This document shows, in pieces, positions 53,085-62,615 of a stretch of DNA of 64,000 nucleotides (position 1 is its first letter; the number at the start of each line of letters is the position of its first letter). The notes under the pieces are model-generated. The model was not told the origin of the DNA, made no database searches, and saw only the letters and a program-made list of their open reading frames with translations. A program made the position numbers and the translations under genes. Source of the stretch: Paracholeplasma brassicae (GTDB lineage: Bacteria; Bacillota_I; Bacilli_A; Acholeplasmatales; UBA5453); contig NC_022549.1 in the NCBI RefSeq assembly GCF_000967915.1, forward strand, positions 918,366-982,365, read 5' to 3'.

Positions 53085-54299
53085 TTATTCTACACTAAGT
53101 TGATCAGAAGTCGATTCGTCTAAAGACGGAATATTCTTTTCTTTTTTAGACTTCTTTGCTCTTTTTTCTGGCTTACCTGAGCCATTTATAGCACTTACAT
53201 CTGTTTCTTCGATTTTTTCATCATTTTTTTGGATTTGATCTTCTAATTCTGATTTTTCTAACTCGATATCTTTATTTTTTTCGATTTTTTCATCATCTTC
53301 AGTGAATGCAGTTTCTTCAACATCATTTGTTGATACAAGTGAGTTATTTTCAAAATTCTTGTCTATTTCTAATTGGGCTTGTTCAGTTAACTCATCAAAT
53401 TTAATTGGATTCTCTTGAAAGAATGATTTAGCTTCCTCTTCGACGTTGCGTTTAATGACGTCAGTTTTTGCTTGTTCATAAGCTTCTTGAATGGCGATTA
53501 GTTTAATCTTTTCAAGTGCAAGCTCTTTTTCTTTCTTTAACAATTGTAATTCAGTTTCTCTTGTTTTATTGACTTTAAGTGCATCTTCCTGAATTCTGAT
53601 TGAGTTTAATTGCGCCTCAGTTTCTTCAAGTTTGTACTTGATTGCGTCATGTTCTTTCTTTTGTTGTCTACGAATCTCAGATTCTTTTAAAGCTTTGTTA
53701 GTTGAATAGGCCATGTTTTGAAACATTTTCTTAAACGGTCTAAAGAGTAAACCAACAATTAATCCGATACGTTCAGCAAGATTATAGGTACCTTGCTCAA
53801 AGCGTTTCGCTTTGAGTTCTAGTTTCATTTGGTGTTTTTCTTTGTTAAATTCTTTTTTTAGATATTTGTTCGCATACTTAGGCTTGATGGCTTTCCTAAG
53901 GCCAATTTCGTTTTCTACGTAAATTTTAAATTTCTTATAACTTTTGCGATTTGAAAAAACAAATGGCTTCAAGTCATCCATCAGAAAATTTGTATTGTAT
54001 TTACTTCGAGGCGCAATCATGATTGTTTTTTCTTCAATTGTTTTTGAAATGTTACGTCTCGCAATGCTGATCATATTGATTTGATTACTTGAAAATGACT
54101 TATTGATGACCGTTAGATGTAAATAGGTAAGACCATCGATCATTTGAATCATTTCTTTCATGTAGAATTCTTGTTCACCAACCTTGTTTGAAATACGGTT
54201 GAGTCGATATAGTTGAATTATCGAAAATAATGATAATAAAACTAAGCCTCCAATCGTGACGTAAAATTCAGGTGTTAAACTTTTTAACCATTCAATCAT
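53085..54299 (-). CDS. Membrane-anchored coiled-coil protein of unknown function
   Basis: 404 residues. One N-terminal membrane helix (about 12-30, FYVTIGGLVLLSLFSIIQLY), a globular stretch to about 190, then a long charged region (about 195-300) with heptad-like ETEAQLNSIRIQEDALKVN and KKEKELALEKIKL typical of coiled coils, and an acidic low-complexity tail with Lys-rich end (KRAKKSKKEKN). Its ATG overlaps the deoB stop (TAATG). No catalytic motif. A structural or scaffolding role is possible but not shown. Confidence 0.75.
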   Translation of the reverse strand: MIEWLKSLTPEFYVTIGGLVLLSLFSIIQLYRLNRISNKVGEQEFYMKEMIQMIDGLTYLHLTVINKSFSSNQINMISIARRNISKTIEEKTIMIAPRSKYNTNFLMDDLKPFVFSNRKSYKKFKIYVENEIGLRKAIKPKYANKYLKKEFNKEKHQMKLELKAKRFEQGTYNLAERIGLIVGLLFRPFKKMFQNMAYSTNKALKESEIRRQQKKEHDAIKYKLEETEAQLNSIRIQEDALKVNKTRETELQLLKKEKELALEKIKLIAIQEAYEQAKTDVIKRNVEEEAKSFFQENPIKFDELTEQAQLEIDKNFENNSLVSTNDVEETAFTEDDEKIEKNKDIELEKSELEDQIQKNDEKIEETDVSAINGSGKPEKRAKKSKKEKNIPSLDESTSDQLSVE

Positions 54300-55492
54300 T
54301 ATTTACAGGCCTCCTTTACAAGTGGTAAAAATGAGGTGCCGTGTTCAGTTTTCTTGACACCAAAGTTATCGGATATGGTTGCAGCTATATCTGCAAAAGT
54401 TTTAAATACGGGTAACTCATTTCCCGCTTTAATTTGATTTGCGAAGACAAGTAGTGGCACATACTCCCTCGTATGATCAGTACCGTGGTGTGTTGGATCG
54501 TTTCCATGGTCAGCAGTAATCATTAGAAGGTCATTTTCACCTAAATATGACATAAGTTCCGGCAATTGTGCGTCAAACGCTTCAATGGCTTTGCCATAGC
54601 CAATTGGGTCTCTACGGTGACCATATAAAGCATCAAAATCGACTAAGTTCAAGAAGCAAAGTCCTTTAAAATTACGGTTTTGAGCCATATCGATGATTTG
54701 ATTCATGCCATCGGTATTCGAGACTGTGCGATGATACTCATTGATGCCTTCACCAACAAAAATGTCATTGATTTTACCCAGTGCAATCGAATCAAACCCC
54801 GCTTCATCTAAAAAGTTAAGCGTCGTTTTACCCGTTGGTTTTAATGCATAATCATGTCTGTTTGCAGTACGGACAAAAGAATTCTTATCCTTACCTAAAA
54901 ATGGTCGTGCAATTACACGTGCAACTTTCCATTCCTCTTTCATTGTGATTTCTCTTGCAATTTCACAAATGCGATATTGCTCTTCAATTGGTATGATTTC
55001 TTCGTGCATTGCAATTTGTAGAACCGAATCTGCTGAGGTATAGACAATTAAATCGCCTGTCTTCATGTGTTGTTCACCAAGCTCAACCAGGATTTCTGTG
55101 CCACTAGCAGCAACGTTACCAATAATTTTTCTTCCTGTTTGTTTTTCGATTTCATCCAACAACGCCTTAGGAAAGCCAGTGTCGGTGAATGTTTGAAAAG
55201 GTTCTGTGATGTATAAGCCCATCATTTCCCAGTGTCCGGTCATTGTGTCTTTACCATTAGAAGCTTCTTGTATTTTTGTGTATAAACCTTTTGGTTGATT
55301 TACAGGTTCAACGTGATTAATTTTAGTGATGTTGGCATAACCTAATTGTTGTAAATTAGGGATGTTTAATTTCATTTTTTCTGATATATGTAAGATTGTG
55401 TTTGACCCAACGTCATTGTATTTATGAGCATCTGGCGCCTCACCACAACCTAAACTATCCATTACAATTAAAAAAATACGATCAAATTTCAT
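54299..55492 (-). CDS. deoB: Phosphopentomutase
   Basis: Interconverts ribose or deoxyribose 1- and 5-phosphates in nucleoside salvage. 397 residues, alkaline-phosphatase fold. Metal and catalytic residues: [12 protein letters not shown] at the start, [12 protein letters not shown] with the phospho-threonine, and [21 protein letters not shown] near the C-terminus. Follows xerD directly, as in Bacillus (xerD-drm). Confidence 0.96.
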   Translation of the reverse strand: MKFDRIFLIVMDSLGCGEAPDAHKYNDVGSNTILHISEKMKLNIPNLQQLGYANITKINHVEPVNQPKGLYTKIQEASNGKDTMTGHWEMMGLYITEPFQTFTDTGFPKALLDEIEKQTGRKIIGNVAASGTEILVELGEQHMKTGDLIVYTSADSVLQIAMHEEIIPIEEQYRICEIAREITMKEEWKVARVIARPFLGKDKNSFVRTANRHDYALKPTGKTTLNFLDEAGFDSIALGKINDIFVGEGINEYHRTVSNTDGMNQIIDMAQNRNFKGLCFLNLVDFDALYGHRRDPIGYGKAIEAFDAQLPELMSYLGENDLLMITADHGNDPTHHGTDHTREYVPLLVFANQIKAGNELPVFKTFADIAATISDNFGVKKTEHGTSFLPLVKEACK

Positions 55493-56392
55493 TTAAATAT
55501 TCTCCTTAGCTCTTGGATGACTTGATAAATACGCATCCTTAATATGTTTTTGACTGATGTGTGTGTAAATCTGTGTTGTTGATATGTCCTCATGACCTAA
55601 AAGCTCTTGTAGTGTTCTTAAGTCAACACCTGCTTCAAGCAAATGGGTCGCAAATGAGTGTCTTAGTGTGTGAGGCGAAACCTCTTTTGTAACCCCTGCT
55701 TCTTGAGCAATTTTTTTTAATATCTTAAAGAAACCTTGTCTTGAAAGTTTCTTACCGTTGACATTTAAGAATAGGTCAGCTGTTTTCATTTTAACGAGTA
55801 ACTGACGACCGTTAGACAAGTATTTTCTTAACGCGATGATACTGATGTCCCCTAAGGGAACTTCACGTTCTTTATTGCCTTTACCTGTCACTCGAACGTA
55901 ACCGGCAGTTAAATGAACGTCAGCGATTTGAAGATTCAAAAGCTCTGAAACACGAAGGCCAGATCCATAAATCAATTCAAGTAATGCAATATTGCGTAAC
56001 GTTAGAGGGTCGTCCCCTTTCAATTGATTGATGATTTTAACGACATCCTCAATTGAAAGAACCTCAGGTAAGGATTTTTCTACTTTTGGCATTTCAATGG
56101 TTAAACTTACGTTATCGTCAGTTTCCTTTTCAATAACCAAAAATTGATGAAACCCTTTAATTGATGTTAGTTTTCTTGACATGCTCTTAGAACTTAAATT
56201 CTTTCTTTTCAAGGTTCTTAGATACGCTTCAATGTGTTTTTTTTCAATTTTATGCACTTTTGTGATGTTATGATACTTTTCTAAAAACAAGCGATATTGT
56301 TCTAAATCTCTTAGGTAAGCCGAAAGAGTATTCTCACTTAAACCTTTTTCACGCTTTAAGTAATAGCCATAGTCATTAATGACGTATTTCAT
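55493..56392 (-). CDS. xerD: Tyrosine recombinase XerD (chromosome dimer resolution)
   Basis: 299 residues. N-terminal SAM-like core-binding domain (1-90) and catalytic domain with R in SGLRVSELL (about 149), K in GKGNKEREVPLG, H-x-x-R in SPHTLRHSFATHLL, H in LLGHEDISTTQIYTH and the nucleophilic Tyr there. Position next to deoB and normal size indicate the chromosomal XerD rather than a phage or transposon integrase. The start overlaps hemW by 4 bp. Confidence 0.94.
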   Translation of the reverse strand: MKYVINDYGYYLKREKGLSENTLSAYLRDLEQYRLFLEKYHNITKVHKIEKKHIEAYLRTLKRKNLSSKSMSRKLTSIKGFHQFLVIEKETDDNVSLTIEMPKVEKSLPEVLSIEDVVKIINQLKGDDPLTLRNIALLELIYGSGLRVSELLNLQIADVHLTAGYVRVTGKGNKEREVPLGDISIIALRKYLSNGRQLLVKMKTADLFLNVNGKKLSRQGFFKILKKIAQEAGVTKEVSPHTLRHSFATHLLEAGVDLRTLQELLGHEDISTTQIYTHISQKHIKDAYLSSHPRAKENI

Positions 56393-57481
56393 ATGAACAC
56401 CTCAAATATTTGATTACCTAGTAAAATACCCTCTTTAGTTAATCTCAAGTAACCATTATCAATTTCGATTAGATGTAAATCAAAGAACTTTTTTAACTCA
56501 CTGTATTTTTCGATAATGTCAACCTTAAACCGATCATTTAATTCATTGATATTAACGCCTTTAATCTTTCTTAGACCAAAGATTAACGCATCACTAAGAA
56601 GGGTTTCTTCCTCACAATGTATAATCTCTTTTGTAAACGTTTGATAATAATCAATTAAATTGCGATGGTTGTGATAGCGAATTTTGCCATCAAATCCATG
56701 CGCACCAGCACCAATGGCTAAATACGGTTCTAAACTCCAATACAATGAATTGTGTCTCGAATAAAGTTTGTTCTTGCAAAAATTAGAGATTTCATATTGT
56801 TCAAATCCAAGTTCGCTTAGTTTTTGCATGACATATAAATACATATCAGCTTCTAAATCACTGTCATTTTGAACAAAAAGACCTTGTTGATATTGATGAT
56901 AGAATACGGTTTTTTCTTCTAAAATCAATGCGTAATAACTGACGTGATTGACATCGAGTTGTTTTAGCGTAGTTAAGTCATGTTCTATTGTCTTTATTGT
57001 TTGACCTGGAATTGAAAAGATTAAATCGATACTTATATTATCAATACCAAGCTTTTTTAAGTCATTAACTGCATAAAAAACATCAGATGTTTGATGTTTT
57101 CGCCCAATGTAATTTAAGATTCCTTGATCAAAGGACTGAACCCCTAAACTGATTCGGTTCACACCATATTCTTTAAAAAGTAATCCTTTTTCATGTGAAT
57201 AACTTTCTGGATTAACTTCAATCGTATACTCGATTGGGTTCATGTCTTTAAAGAGTTCAAATAGTTTTCTTAGTTGATTCGTATCAAGCATACTTGGCGT
57301 ACCACCACCAATATAAATTGTATCAAACAACTTATGATGGCTTGGGATAGTCATGTATTCTTTTTTTAAATTAATCGAGATATTCATCGATCATTTGTTT
57401 ATTTTTCGGAACTCTTTTTGCAAAATCACAGTAGAAACATATGTGTTCGCAAAAAGGTATGTGTACGTATAAACCTTTCAA
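56389..57481 (-). pseudogene. hemW: hemW-like radical SAM gene split by a +1 frameshift
   Basis: Radical SAM/heme chaperone family. The first 36 codons from a TTG at 57481 (AGGTGATG ribosome site) read GLYVHIPFCEHICFYCDFA with the C-x3-C-x2-C cluster motif, then meet TAA at 57373-57371. From 57387 another frame reads LKKEYM, FDTIYIGGGTPSML, SLGVQSFDQGIL and the rest to 56389. Dropping one T at 57373-57374 joins them as LDNLKKEYM. The 3' frame alone lacks the iron-sulphur site. The intact protein would have about 363 residues. Mutation or sequencing error; the shift site is not a known slippery sequence. Confidence 0.82.
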
Positions 57482-57595
57482 GGACATCACCTATAATCAT
57501 TATAACATGGTTTACATAATATGGACTAGAAAAAAAAGAAAAAATACATTCATTTTTATGTCAAAAAGACACGTTTGAAGGTATTTTAGATGAAT

Positions 57596-58588
57596 TTATT
57601 TTAAGACCTGATCGATTTCGTTTAACTCGTCTTCTGTAAATGTTAAGTTTTTAAGCGTTTCAAGATTTTCCTTTAACTGACTCATTTTTGAAACACTAAT
57701 GAGTGCGGAAGTCATTTTTGGATTTCTTACTGCCCATGCAAGTGCCATTTGTGCGATGCTTTGATTTCTCTTTTTAGCAATTTCATTGAGTTTGATAAGT
57801 TTTTCTCGTAACGTTTCATCAATGTCTTTTTCATTTAAGAATTGAATGTAAGCTTTTTTAGCCCTTGAATCTTCAGGGATACCGCCAATATATTTATTGG
57901 TAAGTTTACCTTGTTGTAAGACACTAAAACAAATGGTACCTGCTTTTAGCTCTGTCTGAGTCTCAAGTAAGCCATCTTTCTCTATCCAACGATTCAACAT
58001 CGAGTAGCTTGGTTGTGTAATGACGTATGGCACATTCAGTTCATCGAGTATTAAGTGTGCACGTCGGAGCTGCTCGCTATTGTAATTTGATAAACCAACG
58101 TATAAAGCTTTTCCTTGTAGAACGATGTCTCTTAAGGCTAACATTGTTTCTCTCAAATCCGTGTTTGGATCAAAACGGTGATGATAGAAAATATCAACGT
58201 AAGGGATACCAAGTCTTTTTAAGGATTGATCAATGCTTGCCATTAAGTATTTTCTTGAACCCCAATCACCATAAGGGCCTTCCCACATGAAATATCCGGC
58301 TTTCGTAGAGATAATAAACTCATCGCGATAGTTCATTAAACCATCGTTTAAAACGTTACCGAATAATTTTTCCGCGCTGCCTGGTGGCGGACCATAATTA
58401 TTCGCTAAATCAAAATGTGTAATGCCGTTATTAAACGCTTCAAAAATGACGTTCTTACATTCTTCATAGTCATTGACTTCACCAAAGTTTAGCCATAAAC
58501 CAAATGAGAAAATTGGTAGTTTTAGCCCGCTTTTACCTAATCGGCGGTATATCATTTTTTCGTAACGGTCTTTATTTGCTACAAACAT
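57596..58588 (-). CDS. Aldo/keto reductase, YghZ/GpR type
   Basis: 330 residues of the AKR14-like group (L-glyceraldehyde 3-phosphate reductase, Kv-beta-like). Motifs: RRLGKSGLKLPIFSFGLW, ITHFDLANNYGPPPGSAEK with catalytic Asp and Tyr, STKAGYFMWEGPYGDWGSRKYL with the Lys, and YHHRFDPNTD. No transmembrane part. Ribosome site AGGGAGAG before the ATG. Would detoxify methylglyoxal-type aldehydes; exact substrate not known. Confidence 0.9.
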   Translation of the reverse strand: MFVANKDRYEKMIYRRLGKSGLKLPIFSFGLWLNFGEVNDYEECKNVIFEAFNNGITHFDLANNYGPPPGSAEKLFGNVLNDGLMNYRDEFIISTKAGYFMWEGPYGDWGSRKYLMASIDQSLKRLGIPYVDIFYHHRFDPNTDLRETMLALRDIVLQGKALYVGLSNYNSEQLRRAHLILDELNVPYVITQPSYSMLNRWIEKDGLLETQTELKAGTICFSVLQQGKLTNKYIGGIPEDSRAKKAYIQFLNEKDIDETLREKLIKLNEIAKKRNQSIAQMALAWAVRNPKMTSALISVSKMSQLKENLETLKNLTFTEDELNEIDQVLK

Positions 58589-58726
58589 ATTTTCACTCTC
58601 CCTTTAATTTATTATAACACGTAATAGAGCGAAGATATTACCCTAATTATCTATGATTTTACCTAAAAATCGCCCGATTAGGTCATGGATGAGTTCGAAT
58701 AATAGTAAGGGTTAAAAGAGATAAAT

Positions 58727-58757
58727 AAAAGACCACGGGGATGATCGCCGTGATCTT
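58727..58757 (-). terminator. Terminator of lepA
   Basis: On the minus strand AAGATCACGG ... CCGTGGTCTT followed by a T-rich tail, 17 bp after the lepA stop. Confidence 0.78.
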
Positions 58758-58773
58758 AATTGAAAATCTTTTG

Positions 58774-60606
58774 TTATTCATCTGAATTTGATAGAATTGC
58801 CATGAAAGCTTCTTGTGGAATATCAACTGATCCAACCGCTTTCATACGTTTTTTACCTGCTTTTTGTTTTTCAAGCAATTTACGTTTACGTGAAATATCG
58901 CCACCATAACATTTAGCTAAAACGTCTTTGCGCATCGCTTTAATCGTTGAACGTGCAACAATTTTGTTCGATATTGCCGCTTGAACAGGAATCTCAAACA
59001 TTTGACGTGGTATTAAGTCTTTTAGTTTTTCTGTGATGGCTTTTCCTCTAGCATACGCGAAGTCTCTATGAACGATGATTGATAAAGCATCGACAACTTC
59101 GCCATTTAATAGAATATCCATTTTTTGAAGTTTTGATACTTTATAGTCACTAATTTCATAGTCAAAAGACGCATAGCCCTTGGTCGAAGATTTTAGACGA
59201 TCAAAGAAATCATAAACGATTTCTGATAATGGCAACTCATAACGTATTTGCACACGCGTTTTATCTAAATAGACCATGTCCATGAAAATTCCACGCTTCT
59301 TTTGACAAATGTCCATGATTGATCCTACAAATTCACTTGGACACATCATGGTTGCTTTAACGTAAGGTTCTTCAATCGATTCAACTTCTTGCGGTGTTGG
59401 AAGTTTCGAAGGGTTATCAATGATAATTTGATTTCCATTTGTTAGATTAATCTTGTATATAACCGATGGTGCAGTTGCGATTAAATCTATACCGAATTCT
59501 CTATCCAATCTTTCTTGAATAACTTCCATATGTAGTAGACCCAAGAAACCGGTTCTAAACCCAAACCCTAGCGCTTGTGATGTTTCTGGTTCATAGATTA
59601 ATGAGGCATCATTAAGTGCCAATTTTTCTAGCGCGTCTTTTAAATCATTGTATTTTGCATTATCGACTGGATACAAGCCACAAAACACCACAGGGTTCAT
59701 TTTACGGTAGCCAGGGAGCGCTGTTTTAGCTTTATTGTCTCTTAAGGTAATTGTATCACCCACACGTGCTTTATCGATGTCTTTGATAGCGGCTGTTAAG
59801 TAGCCAACATCACCGGCAGCCAGAAACTCTCTTTTTTCTTCTTTTGGTGTGTTTACACCAACTTCAATTACCTCAAATGTAGAGCCATTACTCATCATTT
59901 GAATGATATCGCCTTTCCTAACAATCCCATTAACAATTCTAATCGAAGGGATAACGCCACGATATTGATCGAAATAAGAGTCAAAAATTAGGGCTTGAAG
60001 AGGTTCGTCGATGGATCCTTTTGGTTCTGGGACCAAATGAACAATTTGTTCTAGAATTTCTTCAATACCGATACCGGATTTCGCACTTGCAAGTACAGCA
60101 TCTTTGGCAGGAATCCCAATGACGTCCTCAATCTCTTGTTTAACACGATCTGGGTCGGCACTTGGTAAGTCAATTTTATTGATAACAGGAATGATCTCTA
60201 AGTCATTGTCTAGTGCTAAATAAACGTTTGCTAACGTTTGTGCTTGTATGCCTTGTGCAGCATCGACAACTAGAATAGCACCTTCACACGCCGCTAATGA
60301 TCGTGAGACTTCATAGGTAAAATCGACGTGACCTGGGGTATCAATCAAATGAAAGGTATACGTATGCCCATCCTTTGATAGATACTCTAATTCAACCGCT
60401 GTTAATTTAATTGTTATTCCACGTTCTCTTTCTAAATCCATACCATCTAATAATTGAGCCTTCATTTCACGTGCTGATACACTTTTTGTTGACTCTAAAA
60501 TTCGGTCAGCCAACGTAGACTTTCCGTGGTCGATATGGGCAATAATAGAAAAGTTTCTTATATATTTTTGTCTTTCGATAATTTGTTTTTTATCCACTGA
60601 ATACAC
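58774..60606 (-). CDS. lepA: Elongation factor 4 (LepA)
   Basis: Ribosome-associated translational GTPase. 610 residues, full length. G1 [13 protein letters not shown] (about 23-35), [20 protein letters not shown], then the LepA-specific C-terminal domain ([20 protein letters not shown]). GTG start at 60606 with AAAGAG upstream; an in-frame GTG lies 9 bp further in. No overlapping partner gene. Confidence 0.97.
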   Translation of the reverse strand: MYSVDKKQIIERQKYIRNFSIIAHIDHGKSTLADRILESTKSVSAREMKAQLLDGMDLERERGITIKLTAVELEYLSKDGHTYTFHLIDTPGHVDFTYEVSRSLAACEGAILVVDAAQGIQAQTLANVYLALDNDLEIIPVINKIDLPSADPDRVKQEIEDVIGIPAKDAVLASAKSGIGIEEILEQIVHLVPEPKGSIDEPLQALIFDSYFDQYRGVIPSIRIVNGIVRKGDIIQMMSNGSTFEVIEVGVNTPKEEKREFLAAGDVGYLTAAIKDIDKARVGDTITLRDNKAKTALPGYRKMNPVVFCGLYPVDNAKYNDLKDALEKLALNDASLIYEPETSQALGFGFRTGFLGLLHMEVIQERLDREFGIDLIATAPSVIYKINLTNGNQIIIDNPSKLPTPQEVESIEEPYVKATMMCPSEFVGSIMDICQKKRGIFMDMVYLDKTRVQIRYELPLSEIVYDFFDRLKSSTKGYASFDYEISDYKVSKLQKMDILLNGEVVDALSIIVHRDFAYARGKAITEKLKDLIPRQMFEIPVQAAISNKIVARSTIKAMRKDVLAKCYGGDISRKRKLLEKQKAGKKRMKAVGSVDIPQEAFMAILSNSDE

Positions 60607-60723
60607 ATCTCTTTCTAATCGTTAAAATTTTATCATTAAACGTTGTTTTTAGCAAGATATTTAAGTAACCAAGTCATTTTTAATCGAAAAAACGTTTTCA
60701 TAAAATTAATATAAAAAGTTAGA

Positions 60724-60752
60724 TTGCATTTTACTTGACAAAAAGATATAAT
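60724..60752 (+). promoter_or_regulatory. Promoter of the FMN-binding-like lipoprotein
   Basis: -35 TTGCAT (60724-60729), 17 bp, -10 TATAAT (60747-60752). A TTGACA also lies at 60735-60740. Confidence 0.75.
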
Positions 60753-60790
60753 AAGCCTGTAAGAAAACAATTCATAGGAGGAATTTAATA

Positions 60791-61753
60791 ATGAAAAGAA
60801 TTAGTTTACTACTATTATTAGTAGTTGCTACTTTTGGTTTGGCTTCTTGTAAAAAAGATGAACCAAAAGAGTTCGCAGTAGACGGCCAATTTACTGCTTA
60901 TGAAGCACAAGTGCATTCAAATGGCGCACAACAAGTTACTTATGTAACAGTTACAATCAAAGATGGTAAAATCGATGGTTATAACATTGACGTAAGACAA
61001 GCTAAGAAAACTTCCACAGTTGAGGGTGAAGGTGACGCTGCTGTTACTAAATACACTTATACTTGGAATGAAAAAACCAAAAAACAACTTGGCGATGAAT
61101 ACGGAATGGCTACAAAAGAAGGCCAATTAGAATGGTTTGAACAAGCAGCTAAAATCGAAGCTTACTTATTAAAAAATGGCGTTGATTCATTAGATGGTGT
61201 TGCTACTGGTTCTGCTTTTGATCCATCAGTTGACGGCATGGCTGGTGTTACAATGAAAAATGCTTATACAGCTATCGCTAAAGAAGCTGTTGCATTAGCT
61301 AAAGAAGGTAAATTCCAAGCAATTTATTGCAGTGGTACTGATTTATATTCTGCTTCAATGAAAGTTGATTCAAAAGGTAAAGTGTCTGAATTAGTTCTTG
61401 ACACACTACAAATGAACAAGACTGAAGCTGCTAAGGGCACTTTCGCTTGGAATGCTAAGACTAAACAACAATTAAAAGAAGAATACGGTATGAAAAATGT
61501 TGGTCCTGGATACAAATTGGTAGACGGCACATGGGTTGTTGATGGTAAATCACAAACTGAATGGTACGAACAAGCTAATCTCATTACTAAATATGTAATG
61601 GAAAAAGGTTGGAGCTCAGCTATCAAATCAATCAAAGGTCAAGGTTTATCAATCGATGGAACTACTATCGTTGATGGATATGCTGCTGTAACAGTTAAAA
61701 CAGATACATACTACACAGTATTAGCTGACTTATTCGCTAAAGCTGGAAAATAA
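60791..61753 (+). CDS. Lipoprotein with duplicated FMN-binding-like domains (PplA-like)
   Basis: 320 residues. Lipobox LASC with Cys20, then two related domains (about 30-170 and 175-320). Each contains a W-N-x-K-T-K-x-Q-L-x-x-E-YGM motif (about 92 and 220) and an E-W-(F/Y)-E-Q-A segment, and ends with D-G-M-A-G-V-T (148-154) or D-G-Y-A-A-V-T (295-301), resembling the D-G-x-x-G-A-T flavin-attachment site. Related PplA lipoproteins carry covalent FMN placed by ApbE and take part in extracellular electron transfer. Flavinylation here is inference. Ribosome site AGGAGG, own promoter and terminator. High use of favoured codons suggests strong expression. Confidence 0.82.
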   Translation: MKRISLLLLLVVATFGLASCKKDEPKEFAVDGQFTAYEAQVHSNGAQQVTYVTVTIKDGKIDGYNIDVRQAKKTSTVEGEGDAAVTKYTYTWNEKTKKQLGDEYGMATKEGQLEWFEQAAKIEAYLLKNGVDSLDGVATGSAFDPSVDGMAGVTMKNAYTAIAKEAVALAKEGKFQAIYCSGTDLYSASMKVDSKGKVSELVLDTLQMNKTEAAKGTFAWNAKTKQQLKEEYGMKNVGPGYKLVDGTWVVDGKSQTEWYEQANLITKYVMEKGWSSAIKSIKGQGLSIDGTTIVDGYAAVTVKTDTYYTVLADLFAKAGK

Positions 61754-61766
61754 TCTTACAAAATTC

Positions 61767-61797
61767 GAGTATTGGATGAGTCCAATACTCTTTTTTT
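61767..61797 (+). terminator. Terminator after the lipoprotein
   Basis: GAGTATTGGA-TGAG-TCCAATACTC with seven T. Confidence 0.94.
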
Positions 61798-61808
61798 CAT
61801 TAAAATAC

Positions 61809-61835
61809 AAAAAAAAGACTTTAAGGTCTTTTTTT
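61809..61835 (-). terminator. Terminator of rnpB
   Basis: Short GACC/GGTC-type hairpin between A and T tracts, directly after the RNase P RNA 3' end on the minus strand. Confidence 0.6.
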
Positions 61836-61837
61836 GG

Positions 61838-62181
61838 GTGTCAATATGCATAAGCCATGTTCTGTTCTCTTTCGAGTGTAATCATTTATCTCTATTTCTA
61901 GCTCTGAAATGCATTCTGTTCTGCTTTCAAAGTGCCCCTACCAAAATTTGGGTTACTAGCTTGAGGGGTTTACCGCGTTTCATTCACTTGTTTCCAAGTG
62001 ATTCGTTTCTGTGGCACTTTATGGTTCCTGCATAACCTAAGTCTTAGCAAGATTGCCGCCGTTACATCCGAAGATGTACCCTAAGTTATTGTTTCCTTAG
62101 GCACAAACACTACAACCATCACAGGTTGTGCTAGCATGGACTTTCCTAACCACCTAAGTGGCTCGATTACCTTCTACTGAC
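61838..62181 (-). ncRNA. rnpB: RNase P RNA (Firmicutes B type)
   Basis: Catalytic RNA of RNase P for tRNA 5' processing, about 345 nt. On the minus strand the universally conserved blocks are visible: GGAAAGTCCATGCT near the 5' end (P4 strand), GCGGTAAACCCC in the middle and ACAGAACATGGCTTA at the 3' end. Promoter TTGACT (62216-62211), 17 bp, TAATAT (62193-62188). Ends are approximate. Confidence 0.95.
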
Positions 62182-62219
62182 TTGATTATATTAACCGATT
62201 TTAAAGAATAAGTCAATCA

Positions 62220-62552
62220 CTATTTAATAATTACGTAGGTAATTCCTGGGTTTCCAATCATAAAGTCATGATCATTTTTTACATAATCACTATAAGTTCT
62301 AATTACCTCATCAAAACCTAATAGTTCTTTTCTTGCTTCTCCAGGAATAAAGTCTAGTATATTTCCTTTTTTTCTGTGGTTTCTAAGCGATTTGTGAACC
62401 AATTGTTTGATCGATCCACCTTCACCACTTGAGCCATACCCATGGATAATTTTAATTACTTTTTCCGATTGATTTTGTCTAATTAATTCAGCTAAACGCT
62501 TGCCTGCATCCAGTTTTGAAGGTAGATCTGCTTTAATATTATATGTTTTCAT
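62220..62552 (-). CDS. Smr-domain protein
   Basis: 110 residues, essentially a stand-alone Smr domain as found at the C-terminus of MutS2: KVIKIIHGYGSSGEGGSIKQLVHKSLR (about 36-62), with the H-G-x-G motif of this nuclease family (Gly-rich loop), and an ITYVIIK end strand. Possible RNA or DNA endonuclease, for example in ribosome rescue. The ATG at 62552 is behind GGGAGGAAA; an in-frame start 15 bp upstream lies on that site. Between pnp and rnpB. Confidence 0.85.
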   Translation of the reverse strand: MKTYNIKADLPSKLDAGKRLAELIRQNQSEKVIKIIHGYGSSGEGGSIKQLVHKSLRNHRKKGNILDFIPGEARKELLGFDEVIRTYSDYVKNDHDFMIGNPGITYVIIK

Positions 62553-62570
62553 CGTATTTCCTCCCAATGA

Positions 62571-62606
62571 TAAAAAATAGACAGAACATTTTATTGTTCT
62601 GTCTTT
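62571..62606 (-). terminator. Terminator of pnp
   Basis: Stem AGACAGAACA with TGTTCTGTCT, followed on the minus strand by a T run. It lies upstream of the Smr gene's ribosome site, so Smr may have its own expression or depend on read-through. Confidence 0.85.
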
Positions 62607-62615
62607 AGTTTATTT

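Noticed and set aside
57361-57367. A7 run as the cause of the hemW frameshift
   Set aside because: The in-frame TAA at 57373-57371 comes before the run in reading direction, so changing its length cannot restore the frame.
61324-61635. 103-codon minus-strand frame in the lipoprotein gene
   Set aside because: Antisense to repeated FMN-binding-like domains, with no start signals.
61772-62035. 87-codon plus-strand frame after the lipoprotein
   Set aside because: It begins inside a terminator and runs antisense to rnpB.
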